From Paraniabella ginsengisoli (lineage in GTDB: Bacteria > Bacteroidota > Bacteroidia > Chitinophagales > Chitinophagaceae), in NCBI RefSeq assembly GCF_022513635.1, contig NZ_JAKWBL010000001.1:1054001-1118000 (forward strand): DNA of 64,000 nt, given 5' to 3'. Position 1 is the first letter of the stretch, and every line of letters begins with the position of its first letter. The translations under genes were made by a program, and so were the position numbers. The notes under the pieces were generated by a model. That model ran no database searches and had not been told where the DNA came from. It saw only the letters and a program-made list of their open reading frames with translations. Below are positions 51,701 to 61,545 of this stretch, in pieces.

Positions 51701-52254
51701 ATGTATATTTATTGGCGTGAACTCTATTATGAATTTTGTATGGAATTGCTGTCGGATGCAATAAAATGTATTCAATTTTATGAAACTCAAAGGAAAAGAA
51801 AAATTTTTTGGGAAAGAAATTTCGGTATTAAAAATGTGGCTGCTATTCCTTCTGAAATAGACGGTGTTACCGGAATAGACTCCGAACATGACGACGATTT
51901 TTTTTCTATCTCAGTTCACGGATTGCAAGCGTTGGAGAAATCCATTTGCGATGTACGAATGTAACAGATTACGGGGTGAAGTATATCAGCAAATTGAAAG
52001 ATCTGAAAGAACTAACGTTAAAAGATCACAGGCATATTACAAAGGCTTGCTTACCTAATATTAATAAGCTAACCGATTTGGAATATTTGGATATTTCAAA
52101 AAATAGTATGTTACCAGAAGACCTTTTTGTATTAACCGATCTGCATAAATTGAAACAACTTTTTATATCGACTGATAAATCGGAAATCGAATTTGCTGAT
52201 GAACTTCAAAAATTAAAAGATCATTTTCCTGATTGCGATATAACGGTTTACTAA
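51701..52254 (+). CDS. Small leucine-rich-repeat-like protein (frameshifted)
   Basis: About 184 residues. The N-terminal part (ELLSDAIKCIQFYETQRKRK) is helical. After one added A near 51942, LEKIHLRCTNVTDYGVKYISKL leads into repeats of the form LKELTLKDHRHITKACLPNI, LEYLDISKNSMLPEDLF, LKQLFISTDKSE. No signal peptide, so probably cytoplasmic. Protein-protein contact is the usual role of LRRs. Confidence 0.6.
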
Positions 52255-52654
52255 GTGTACATATCTGGTTGGTCATTACGTTTTCAAAAAACTTCACGGT
52301 CGCCTTGTCAAAGACATGAAACCTTACACCTTTCAAGGTATATTCCTAATAAACTTTAAAACTAAGAATTTGATAAAACGGATTTTTGGTTATTTTTTGT
52401 GAAGAAGAAAATCATTTGGCAAGAAAAATATGGGATACATTCAAGATTGCAAAGATTACATCAGTTGGCCTTCATAATAAAAAGTGCATATAATCTTTTC
52501 AATAGAACTATATTAGCTAACATTGGTTTGTTATGTAAAATTGACATTTTTCGGCATCGTACATGAGTAAATTTGTCGTGCAATGGATATTTTTGGATAT
52601 ATCGTTTTTAGTATTGATTTTACTGTTTTTTAGACCATTGAGAAACTACAATAT
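52255..52654. other. Gene-free stretch before the PAS sensor gene
   Basis: About 400 bp, AT-rich, with no coding-like frame. A TTTG...TATTTTTG pair near 52572-52595 has too short a spacing (12 bp) to call a standard promoter. Confidence 0.5.
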
Positions 52655-54741
52655 ATGAAGCGCAGGATATTGGTTATTGAGCAAGATGTTCAAATATTTG
52701 AACAGGTATTGGCAGCCCTGCTGAATGCTGGTTTTAATGAAGATGTTATTGATAGGAAATCGAAATTGGATAGTGTAGAAGTGGAAGGCGGAGATTGGGG
52801 CTTGACTATTATTTGTATTCATACCGAGATGGAGTTTGAAGTGATTCAATCAGCGCCGGAAATACGTCCGCGATTAATCATCTTATCTGATGCGTTGATG
52901 CCAGACTTACTTGAAGCAAAAGGATGGAATTGTCTCCAGCTAAGGGAGTTACAGTCGCGCCGGCGAAAGTACTTCTTAAGCAAATAAGGGAAATGAACGA
53001 ACATTATGTTAAAAAGGATAAATTAAATACGGAAGTATTCGACTTTTGGGAAATAGTTTTTCATAATCCCATTCCAATGTGGATATATGACCGACATACC
53101 TATCAATTTCTTTACGTTAATCAGGCTGCCATCAATATGTATGGTTATACAGCTGCTGAATTTGAAAGCATGACTATAAAGGATATACGGCCAGAAGAAG
53201 ATGTTGACATGCTAGTTTCAAATATCCGAAATAAACTTGGTCAAAGACGTTGGCGGCACAGAAACAAATCAGGTGATGTGTTTTATGTGGATGTCTTAGC
53301 CTGCGATCTTAACTATAAGCAAAGAGATATAGCCCTGGTTACTGTAATTGATATTAACGAAAAGGTTCTTGCTGCTGCTAAAAACGAACAACTGTTACAG
53401 ACTGTCAATAATCAAAAGGAGCAGCTGGATGAACTACTCACTAATATGAATGAAGTAGTCTGGCAAACAAGAGCTGACAACTTCCAACTGCTATACACCA
53501 ATCCTGCGTGTGTCAGAGTTTATGGCTATACACCGCAGGAAATGATGGCCGACCCCAATATATTTATAAACTCTATTGTTGATGAGGATAAGGAAAGATT
53601 TGAGGCATCGATTAAACAGGTACTGACTGAAGGTAAAACAAAATCCGAATTCAGTATACGTCATAGAGATGGATCCATCAAGTATTTGAGCGGGAATGCT
53701 GTGTTGAAGAAGGGCAATGGCTGTATCCCTGATACATTAAGTGGATTGACTATTGATATTACAGATATGGTGTTATCTCAAAATGCCCTATTGGCTAAAT
53801 CGAGGGAACTTGAAAATATTCTGGAAAGCATTACGGATGGTTTTTGCACCATTGATAGGGATTGGCGTTTAACCTATGTGAATAAAGCATTTGAAAAAAT
53901 GTTCTCAATCGAAAGATCAAATTCTCTTTACAAAAATATTTGGAAAGTGTTTCCACATTTAAAGGATTCCGTTTTTTATAAAGATTTAATGAGGGCAATG
54001 AACAGTCGAATAGCTGCTCATTCCGAAGGTTATCCACTTGCTTCTCAAAAATGGCTTTCAGTTTCTGTTTACCCTACAGAGAATGAGCTGGTCTTATATT
54101 TTTCAGATCGTACAGAAGAAAGGTCGCTAAAAGAGATGGTTGAAGAAAATGAACGTAGACTTAGGGCATTGATTGATAATACCAGCGACCTGATATGGTC
54201 TGTGAATAGAGACCTGATACTTACCGCAGCCAACCGAGCTTATATACATGCGAAACATCAGTTCACAGGAGTGTACCCTCATATTGGAGAAAGTGTAATG
54301 GGAAAGATAGCAAGGACAAAACAGGTAGAAGCGTGGGAACAACAATATAAGCGTGCTCTAAACGGAGAAGCTTTTAACGTTATTCAAAAATACGAAATGA
54401 ATGGTGAACAAAAAATTGGTGAAACGAGATTTAATCCTGTCTATAATGATAGGAGTGATATTATTGGAGTAAGTTGCTTTAGCCGTGACATAACAGAGCG
54501 AACAACTCATTTATTAAAAATAGAGCAACAGAATGAGCGCCTGCGAGAAATAGCCTGGATTCAATCACATAAAGTTCGTAGTCATGTAGCTGCAATTATG
54601 GGACTTGTTGAGGTTTTAAATCTTGAAGATATTTCTGACATCAATAATGTTGAAACATTGCAACATATCTTAAATGTATCGCACGACTTAGACAACACAA
54701 TTAAGGACATAAACGATAAAACCAAGGCAATTGATGAATAG
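52655..54741 (+). CDS. Multi-PAS sensor protein ending in a HisKA-like helix, no ATPase domain (frameshifted)
   Basis: About 695 residues. The N-terminal ~90 residues resemble a degenerate receiver (RRILVIEQDVQIFEQVL). One added A near 52919 joins it to the rest. PAS domains follow: FHNPIPMWIYDRHTYQFLYVNQAAINMYGYTAAEFE; WQTRADNFQLLYTNPACVRVYGYTPQEM; ITDGFCTIDRDWRLTYVNKAFEKMF; and DNTSDLIWSVNRDLILTAANRA. The C-terminus IAWIQSHKVRSHVAAIMGLVEVL resembles a dimerisation/phosphoacceptor helix, but no N, G1 or G2 boxes follow before the stop. It could be a signalling adaptor rather than an active kinase. Confidence 0.8.
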
Positions 54742-54812
54742 CATATTCAGAATAAATTGAATCCAACGAATTTTAAGGCACAGATATTGTTAATAGATTA
54801 AAAACTAAGATC

Positions 54813-54997
54813 ATGAACGTGAAACGTATTTTCGGAACTGTGCTCACCATTTTAGGTACTATTGGCTTAATTTATACGGGATATGAATTAATCAATAAAA
54901 ATACCAGTTATACCTCACTTACTGTAATAGGTGTTATTGCATTAATCTTTTTTTCTCGGGTATAGGGTTGGTTAAAAATACAAAAGACGAAGCCTGA
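54813..54997 (+). CDS. Small two-helix membrane protein (frameshifted)
   Basis: 61 residues after adding one T in a T7 run near 54952: MNVKRIFGTVLTILGTIGLI, then YTSLTVIGVIALIFFFSGIG and a polar tail LVKNTKDEA. Without the repair it stops at 54965. Similar small proteins are common in Bacteroidota near stress genes; function unknown. It lies between the PAS sensor and the convergent CsbD gene. Confidence 0.5.
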
Positions 54998-55107
54998 ACT
55001 AATGGATGAACAATAGGTTTTAGATAAATGTAAGCGAGAGGGATTGCTTTATTTATCTCAACTGTCTGAAATCATTAGTCTATTTAATGATACTTTGATA
55101 ATACACA

Positions 55108-55134
55108 ACAAACCCCTTTTAAAAAGGGGTTTGT
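55108..55134. terminator. Bidirectional terminator
   Basis: ACAAACCCC-TTTT and AAAA-GGGGTTTGT form a near-perfect 13-bp stem, with A and T runs on both sides. It lies between convergent genes and can end transcripts from both. Confidence 0.85.
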
Positions 55135-55164
55135 TTATAATAGGTGTTTATTGTAATCTGATCT

Positions 55165-55365
55165 TTAATCAAATTTGAGGTCATCAATGAAGCGATTAAC
55201 ATTTTCTTTTGTTTCGCCAGTACGTTTCTGAATACGGCCAATAACTTCATCTTCCTTACCTTCTTCGTACAATAAATCATCATCTGTAAGGTCAGCCCAT
55301 TTCTGCTTCAAATTACCTTTTACTATATTCCAGTTACCTTTTACTTGATCATTAAACTTACTCAT
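55165..55365 (-). CDS. CsbD family stress protein
   Basis: 66 residues with the full CsbD pattern: NDQVKGNWNIVKGNLKQKWADLTDDDLLYEEGKEDEVIGRIQKRTGETKENVNRFI. Cytoplasmic, small, highly charged; members are induced by general stress in other bacteria. Intact. Confidence 0.9.
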   Translation of the reverse strand: MSKFNDQVKGNWNIVKGNLKQKWADLTDDDLLYEEGKEDEVIGRIQKRTGETKENVNRFIDDLKFD

Positions 55366-55461
55366 AATTTAATATTTTAATGGTTAAAAATAATTTTATT
55401 GATAATGGTAAATCAAGTACTGTACCACAACACAACAGTTCACAGTAATTAACATTCATTT

Positions 55462-56237
55462 TTATTTCTTTATAAATTTTTTAAGCATCTTTAAATTTTC
55501 TAATGCATTTCCCATTGTATTATTAAAGTAAACATACACAACCTTGCCCGATTCAAGCCATTCGGAAATATATCCTGCATATTCATATAAAAACCCTTCG
55601 TCATAGCTGCCTTTGTAATCTCCGGCAGGCCCGTGAAACCTTAAATATATGTAATTGGAATCCAGATCAGGCTGCGGTGGCTCGCTTCCTGTTTTATCAT
55701 GAAAAACCATGGTTGCATTATGTGCATTCAGCAATTCATAAGTTGCTTCGTTATACCATGATTTATTTCGGAACTCTAATGCTATCGGCCATTTATCACG
55801 ATTTACAATTTTTAATTGAGACAGTAACGATTTCAGTTTCTTTAACATTAAATAATTTATCGAAGGCGGAAATTGCAGAAGTACGAGACCTCCTTTTTTC
55901 TGGCCGGTGCAATCACCTCAAAGAACTTTTTTAAATCCTCACGTTTAAAATTTAACGATGGACTATGTGTAATTTCTTTCCAAAGTTTGAACGTAAATTG
56001 AAAGTCGTCACCTACCATTTCTGCCCATTGAGCGATTGTTGAAGCGCGGGGAAGCTTGTAAAAGATGGAATTAATTTCAATGGAGTTGAATAATGTACCA
56101 TATACATTAAGGCGGCTTTTCCCTGCCAGGTCAGGCGGGTAGGCCAGTTTATTTTTATAAGGCAGAACCAGCCCGCTTGTTCCTGTATATAATGATTTCC
56201 TTCCATCCATTTTAGTATCGGTACTATTTAAGTACAA
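55462..56237 (-). CDS. DUF72 (YecE-like) protein (frameshifted)
   Basis: About 259 residues. SLYTGTSGLVLPYKNK resembles the DUF72 start; FNSIEINSIFYKLPRASTIAQWAEMVGDDFQFTFKLWKEITHS is characteristic. One A missing from an A6 run near 55885 is repaired to RKKGGLVLLQFPPSINYLMLKKL. WPIALEFRNKSWYNEATYELLNAHNATMVFHD and YIYLRFHGPAGDYKGSYDEG follow. TIM-barrel-like protein of unknown reaction. The start may be at 56237 or 56210. Confidence 0.82.
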
Positions 56238-56267
56238 TCATGCAAATACCGCTCCATCCAATTGATA

Positions 56268-57041
56268 TTAATCATCAAGCAACAGCCAAACCGGTGCATG
56301 GTCGCTTGTTTTCTTCCAACCTCTAACATGCGAGTCAACTCCTGCTGCTGAAAGTCTGTAAGATAGTTGCGGGCTTAACAAAAAATGATCAAGCCTCAAG
56401 CTAGCGTTACGCTCATAAGATTTATAGAAATAATCCCAAAATGTATAAACACGCTGTTCAGGATGTAAATGTCGAATGGCATCTAACCAGCCTTGGGCGA
56501 TCAAAGCTTTGTAAGCACGCCTGGGTTCTTGTCTGAAGAGGGCATTGGTGCGCCAGCGTTCGGGCTTGTACACATCCAGTTCTGTAGGAATAACATTGTA
56601 ATCTCCTGCAAGAATAACCGGAACGTTTTCTGAAAGAAGATATTTTGCATGTTTTTTCAGGCGTTGGAACCATTTCATTTTATAGTCAAATTTTTCGCCT
56701 GGAGCCGGGTTCCCATTAGGCAGGTAAAGATTCCCCACAAGCATTTGAGCAACGATCACTTCAATATACCGGCTATGAATATCTTTTCTGTCGCCTGGTA
56801 AACGATCGCGAACTATTTGCATTGGTAGTCCTTTAGAAAGAATGGCTACACCATTCCAGCTTTTCTGTCCATTCCAAACTGCTTCATATCCAAGTCGCTC
56901 AATTTCTTTAATTGGAAACTTTTCCTGTACGCTTTTAAGTTCCTGCAAGCAAACAATATCAGGCTTTGCTTCTTTAAGCCATTTAAGTAAAACAGGTAAG
57001 CGGCCGTTAATGCCATTGATATTGTATGTTGCTATTTTCAT
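56268..57041 (-). CDS. xth: Exodeoxyribonuclease III
   Basis: 257 residues, intact. Motifs MKIATYNINGINGRLP, IVCLQELKS (catalytic Glu34), GDYNVIPTELDVYKP, WRTNALFRQEPRRAYKALIAQGWLDAIRHLHP and TSDHAPVWLLL (Asp-His of the active site) all match xth. It cleaves at abasic sites and degrades 3' ends in base-excision repair. 30 bp upstream of the DUF72 gene on the same strand, so the two may form an operon. Confidence 0.92.
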   Translation of the reverse strand: MKIATYNINGINGRLPVLLKWLKEAKPDIVCLQELKSVQEKFPIKEIERLGYEAVWNGQKSWNGVAILSKGLPMQIVRDRLPGDRKDIHSRYIEVIVAQMLVGNLYLPNGNPAPGEKFDYKMKWFQRLKKHAKYLLSENVPVILAGDYNVIPTELDVYKPERWRTNALFRQEPRRAYKALIAQGWLDAIRHLHPEQRVYTFWDYFYKSYERNASLRLDHFLLSPQLSYRLSAAGVDSHVRGWKKTSDHAPVWLLLDD

Positions 57042-57387
57042 AGAAGTGTCATCGTGCGTTATTTTTTCAAGATATCTTTTCTGCGTTCATTTAGCCAGGA
57101 TTTTGTTGTAGACAGGTTTGTATTAAGCTTCATAGACTGTTTTTTGTTCCAGCAAAAGATCCTGTTATCGATTTTAAAGACAAACTGAAGCATTATTCCA
57201 AAGCTACTTTGAAGTATTTAAATTAGCCATTTTTGTATATCTAAAAAGATCTGAACTTTAATTGTCGTATAAATGATACTTTATTATACTATTGTAAATT
57301 CATTTAATAAGTTGGCCCGGCTAAATACGCAGTTAAACCCTAATGATAAATATATATTTAGTTACAAATTTTAACTAGCTTTATTTT
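57042..57387. other. Gene-free stretch between xth and the histidine kinase gene
   Basis: About 345 bp between divergently transcribed genes, with no coding-like frame and no marked repeat. It must hold both promoters, but no close TAnnTTTG match with a good -33 partner stood out. Confidence 0.5.
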
Positions 57388-58869
57388 ATGAGGTATCCGG
57401 AGATTATATTGTTAGAAGAAAAGCAGGCTTTACTTGCTTCTATTGTTGATTCTTCCGAAGATGCTATTATAAGCAAGACGTTGCAGGGTATTATTACCAG
57501 TTGGAATCCCGCTGCTGAAAGAATGTTTGGATATAAAGAAGCTGAAATCATTGGGCAACATATCTCATGTATCATACCTGTTGATCGGCTGCATGAAGAA
57601 GAATTTATTATTGGAGAAGTTAGCAATGGCCGTCGTATTGAGCATTTTGAAACGATAAGGAAAAGTAAATCAGGCAACGAAATTGCTCTTTCATTATCTA
57701 TATCGCCTGTTAAAAATAAAGACGGACAAATTATTGGAGCTTCTAAAATTGCCCGTGATATTAGCGTGTATAAGAAGACTGCCGAAAAACAAGATAGGTT
57801 AGCCGCAATCGTCAATAATTCTGATGATGCTATCATTAGTAAAACTTTAAATGGAATTATTACAAGTTGGAATAAAGCGGCTGAAAGATTATTTGGGTTT
57901 TCAGAGGCAGACGCCTTGAATCGCCATATTTCATTGATAATTCCGGAAGATAGGCTGGCTGAAGAGGAATACATCATTAATGAAATAAGCATGGGTAATA
58001 GTGTGGCTCATTTTGAAACCATCAGAATGACCAAGGATGGTCTTCGAATTCCTATATCGCTAACTATTTCACCAATTATCAGCCAGGATGGAAAGATAAT
58101 AGGTGCGTCAAAAATTGCCAGAGACATTTCAGAAAAGATCGCTATTCAGGAAGAAAAAGAACGACTTTATAATGAGGTGAAATTGCTAAGCGAAAAGAAA
58201 GACGAATTCATTGCTATGACAACCCATGAACTAAAAACGCCTATTACATCATTAAGTGGTTTTCTACAGCTACTTGAAATGTATTATAGCAGCGATACTA
58301 AAAATGCCAGCATCGTACGTCGATGTATTAAACAGACGGATAAATTATCTCTTCTCATTAATGACCTTTTGGAGTTTTCAAAAATGAGGGCTGGCAAACT
58401 TAGGCTGCGCTATGAAACTTTTGATATGGTTCAGTTAGTTACAGAGGTGTTGGAAGCTTACAAAGAGTCGGAATGCCATCATTTTGTAGTGAACACAAAA
58501 GGACAAATTCTCATACATGCCGATCCTCTTAGAATTGAACAGGTTGTTGTAAACTTAGTAATTAATGCTATCAAGTACTCTCCGGCAGGAGGAAATATAG
58601 AAATTTCCATTTGGGAAAAAGAAGGCAACGTTTTTGCTTCAGTTAAAGATTATGGTATTGGGATTAGCCAGGAACTTATAGATAATTTATTTAGCCAGTT
58701 TTATAGAGCTGTCGAACCAAATTATAATATACCAGGGCTGGGAATGGGATTATATATAAGCAAGCAAATTATTGAGCGGCATAATGGAACGATTAATGTG
58801 AAAAGCGAGATATCTAAAGGTTCTACATTTGAGTTCATGCTTCCTGTATCGAAAGTTGAGGAAATATAA
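57388..58869 (+). CDS. Sensor histidine kinase with two PAS domains
   Basis: 493 residues, intact, no membrane segment, so probably cytoplasmic. Two near-identical PAS domains (SSEDAIISKTLQGIITSWNPAAERMFGY and NSDDAIISKTLNGIITSWNKAAERLFGF) each end in a PAC segment IIGASKIARDIS. The HisKA box FIAMTTHELKTPITSL carries His280, and the ATPase domain has NLVINAIKYSP, DYGIGIS and GLGMGLYISKQI. The two PAS domains come from an internal duplication. Partner: the receiver protein 7 bp downstream. Confidence 0.92.
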   Translation: MRYPEIILLEEKQALLASIVDSSEDAIISKTLQGIITSWNPAAERMFGYKEAEIIGQHISCIIPVDRLHEEEFIIGEVSNGRRIEHFETIRKSKSGNEIALSLSISPVKNKDGQIIGASKIARDISVYKKTAEKQDRLAAIVNNSDDAIISKTLNGIITSWNKAAERLFGFSEADALNRHISLIIPEDRLAEEEYIINEISMGNSVAHFETIRMTKDGLRIPISLTISPIISQDGKIIGASKIARDISEKIAIQEEKERLYNEVKLLSEKKDEFIAMTTHELKTPITSLSGFLQLLEMYYSSDTKNASIVRRCIKQTDKLSLLINDLLEFSKMRAGKLRLRYETFDMVQLVTEVLEAYKESECHHFVVNTKGQILIHADPLRIEQVVVNLVINAIKYSPAGGNIEISIWEKEGNVFASVKDYGIGISQELIDNLFSQFYRAVEPNYNIPGLGMGLYISKQIIERHNGTINVKSEISKGSTFEFMLPVSKVEEI

Positions 58870-58876
58870 AACAATA

Positions 58877-59230
58877 ATGATGAAGTATAAAAATGTTCTG
58901 ATAGTTGAAGATGATATAGATATTAGAGAAGTTATTTCACTTGTTCTTACTGGCGATTACCAATTGACGATGTGTTCAAGCGCCCGTGCTTTGAATGCTG
59001 AGATATCTAAAGCGTTACCTGATGTAATCGTACTTGATATTATGCTTCCTGATGGAAATGGAGTTGATTTGTGCCAAAGGATAAAAAGTGACCCGCTATC
59101 TAAACATGTACCTATTTTGCTAATGTCCGCTCATAAAAATGAATCTACTTTGGAAAGCGGCGCTGACGCATTTATTGCCAAACCCTTTAATATTAAAAGT
59201 TTCCGATCACTAGTGGAAAGTTTTCTTTAG
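58877..59230 (+). CDS. Single-domain response regulator
   Basis: 117 residues from the ATG at 58877. Acidic pair VEDD near the N-terminus, phosphoacceptor Asp54 in VIVLDIMLPDGNG, and Lys in FIAKPF. No output domain, so it likely signals by protein contact or phosphorelay. 7 bp after its kinase gene, almost certainly cotranscribed. Confidence 0.9.
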   Translation: MMKYKNVLIVEDDIDIREVISLVLTGDYQLTMCSSARALNAEISKALPDVIVLDIMLPDGNGVDLCQRIKSDPLSKHVPILLMSAHKNESTLESGADAFIAKPFNIKSFRSLVESFL

Positions 59231-59359
59231 TGTGAAGCCTGGCCAACCTAAAATCTGTATTAAGGTCAAACTTTCGTCACTCTTTTGCAATTAGGTTAAC
59301 AGAAATAGATCTAAAATGAAGGCCATAGCTGGAGTATGACCTTCTTTAATCTAAAAATT

Positions 59360-59935
59360 CTATATAGCACTGATATTTATATCAGCTTTTGCCAGTTCAG
59401 TGAGCGTTTCGTCGCAGGCCTTCTCCTGCTGAAGTATTTTAAGAAGATTGTTCAACGCGTTTTTTTCATTGAGCGCCTTTGCATAAGTGGCTAAAGTGCC
59501 ATAAGTGGCAATTTCATAATGTTCTACCTTTTGAGCTGCGCCAATAATAGCCGCATCTCTAACGGCACCTGGTGTTGTTTCTTCAAGAATACCATCGGCC
59601 TCCTCTATAAGCCCCTGCATGGCGTCGCATTTTTTCGCTTTTGCTTTTTTGCCTAAAGATTTGAAAACGTCTTCTAATATTGCTACATGCCCCTGAGTTT
59701 CCTTCTGGTGTTTATCTACCGCTACTTTCAGATCAGGTGAAGAGGTGTTTTTGGATAGTTTAGTCAATGCTTTAACTAAGGCTTTTTCTGCCCAATAAAT
59801 GTCTTGTAAACCATGTTCTAAAAGATCTGCCAATTGCGTTGCTGCATCTTTTTTAGGAGCTACTTTTTTAGAGGTTGATTTTTTTGCAGGCGCCTTTTTA
59901 GGAGCCACTTTTTTAAGATTCTGTGCTTTTGCCAT
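59360..59935 (-). CDS. DUF892 (YciF-like) ferritin-fold stress protein with Lys/Ala-rich tail
   Basis: 191 residues. The first ~32 residues are histone-H1-like (KKVAPKKAPAKKSTSKK), which could bind DNA or polyphosphate. The rest is a four-helix DUF892 bundle: QLADLLEHGLQDIYWAEKALVKAL, VDKHQKETQGHVAILEDVFKSLG, DAAIIGAAQKVEHYEIATYGTL, with Glu/His residues suited to a di-metal site. Typically stress-induced. Intact. Confidence 0.88.
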   Translation of the reverse strand: MAKAQNLKKVAPKKAPAKKSTSKKVAPKKDAATQLADLLEHGLQDIYWAEKALVKALTKLSKNTSSPDLKVAVDKHQKETQGHVAILEDVFKSLGKKAKAKKCDAMQGLIEEADGILEETTPGAVRDAAIIGAAQKVEHYEIATYGTLATYAKALNEKNALNNLLKILQQEKACDETLTELAKADINISAI

Positions 59936-60346
59936 AAAAAATGGGTTTAAGGGTTAAGATTTTTATAATAGATATTTAGAGTTTATATTAACTGGGCCAA
60001 TAACATATTGCTTCGAAACATTATGGATAATTATTTCATTTGGCTGTTAGAGTAGTTCAATTTGCGTACAAAAAAATAATATGCGAAAGTTTCTAAAGAA
60101 ATGGAAAGATGGACAGCTGAAAGGGAAAGAGTTTCAGTTTTTAAAATAGCTACTCTTAAATTCTATGTTTGTAGTAACAGCAGGCGAAAATGATAAAGAA
60201 TAGAACTGCTGCTTACAGGACGTCATTCCCTTCACTTTAGATCTGTATTTAACAGATACTGATATTTATTTATAATTTTGGACGAAATTGACGAGCGATG
60301 AGATCATGGAAAAATGAATTTTCTTTGTTATAAAACATATCTATTT
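59936..60346. other. Gene-free stretch before the HD-PycTM gene
   Basis: About 410 bp. It contains only a 22-codon ORF at 60081-60149 (MRKFLKKWKDGQL) with no supporting features. No repeat or hairpin of note. Confidence 0.5.
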
Positions 60347-61535
60347 ATGGACCTAAAATCAATACAGCAGGCTATTGGCGAGTACGTATCCAACTATTTT
60401 GACGAGCAGCATTCCGAAGATTTTTCGTACCATAATTTAGAACATACAACTGGCGTGGTGGCAGCAACAGCAGAATTGAGCGATCACTACAACTTGTCTG
60501 AACGGGAAAAGTTTATTGCTCAGGCGGCAGCCTGGTTTCATGATTTAGGTTATTTCGTTGATGCTGACAATCACGAAGCGGAGAGCATGATAATGGCAGC
60601 GAATTTCTTACGGGAAAAAAATGTGGATGGGGTGACAATAGAGGAAGTCAAAAGTTGTATAAAGGCAACGAAAATGCCCCAGAAGCCAAAGAACCTGCTG
60701 GAGCAGATTGTTTGTGATGCAGACATGTCACATTTCTCCACAAATTCTTTCTCTGATAAAAGCAAGCGATTGCGAAAAGAACTTCAATCCAGATGTGGCC
60801 TGGCGATCAGCAAAGATGCATGGCGGCATCAAACAATTTGCCTCCTTGAAGTACACAAGTATCATACAGATTATGCACGCGATAATTGGAATGTAAAAAA
60901 ATGGAAAATTTATTAGATCAGCAAAAAAAGGATCAAAAGACTAAAGATTATTTCCCTGATACAAATGAACCCACTGGTGGCAAGAAAAACAAAAAGGGAA
61001 ATGGTGAGCGTCCTGAAAAAGGCATAGAAACAATGTTTCGCATTACATCTACCAATAACCAGCGCTTAAGTGATATGGCTGATAAAAAAGCAGATATTCT
61101 TATTACGGTTAATTCTATTTTGTTATCGGCCATATTAAGTTTATTGATTCGAAGACTGGAAAGCAATACTCATTTGATTATTCCAACCATTCTTATTTTA
61201 ATCGTTTCGGCTATTACTTTGATTTACGCAATCCTTGCGACGAGACCTAAAATACCAAATGGCGTATTTAGTAAGCAGGATGTTGAAGACAAAAATGTGA
61301 ACTTGCTTTTTTTGGAAATTTTTATAAAATGAATTTTGAAGAATATAGAGATGGTATGTGGAAAGTAATGGAGGATAGAGACTTTTTGTACGGCTCGTTG
61401 GTAAGAGATGTGTATTCGCAAGGTATTGTGTTGGGCCGTAAGTATAAGCTATTGCGTGTTGCATATAATGTATTCATGTTTGGATTAATAGCATCCATAC
61501 TGGCTTTTGTTATTGCAATTTTTTCAGTAGTTTAA
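60347..61535 (+). CDS. HD-domain plus PycTM (DUF5706, Pycsar-effector-like) protein (two frameshifts)
   Basis: About 396 residues from the ATG at 60347. The N-terminal HD phosphohydrolase domain has YHNLEHTTGVV, AAWFHDLGY (His-Asp) and CDADMSHF. Two one-base losses, in an A7 run near 60895 and a T7 run near 61309, are repaired to VKKMENLLDQQKKDQ and LLFFGNFYKMNFEEY. The C-terminal half is the PycTM domain: IETMFRITSTNNQRLSDMADKKADILI, a helix pair, YAILATRPKIPNG, and DFLYGSLVRDVYSQGIVLGRKYKLLRVAYNVF. In Pycsar, such TM proteins respond to cyclic pyrimidine nucleotides. No cyclase is present here; ppk1 follows after 10 bp. Confidence 0.85.
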
Positions 61536-61545
61536 ATAATTTAGG

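Noticed and set aside
60081-60149. 22-codon ORF in the gap before the HD-PycTM gene
   Set aside because: Too short, no ribosome-binding context or similarity; likely chance.
60347-61535. Complete Pycsar anti-phage system
   Set aside because: Only the effector-like half is present; no cyclase gene adjoins it and ppk1 follows, so a defence call is not supported.
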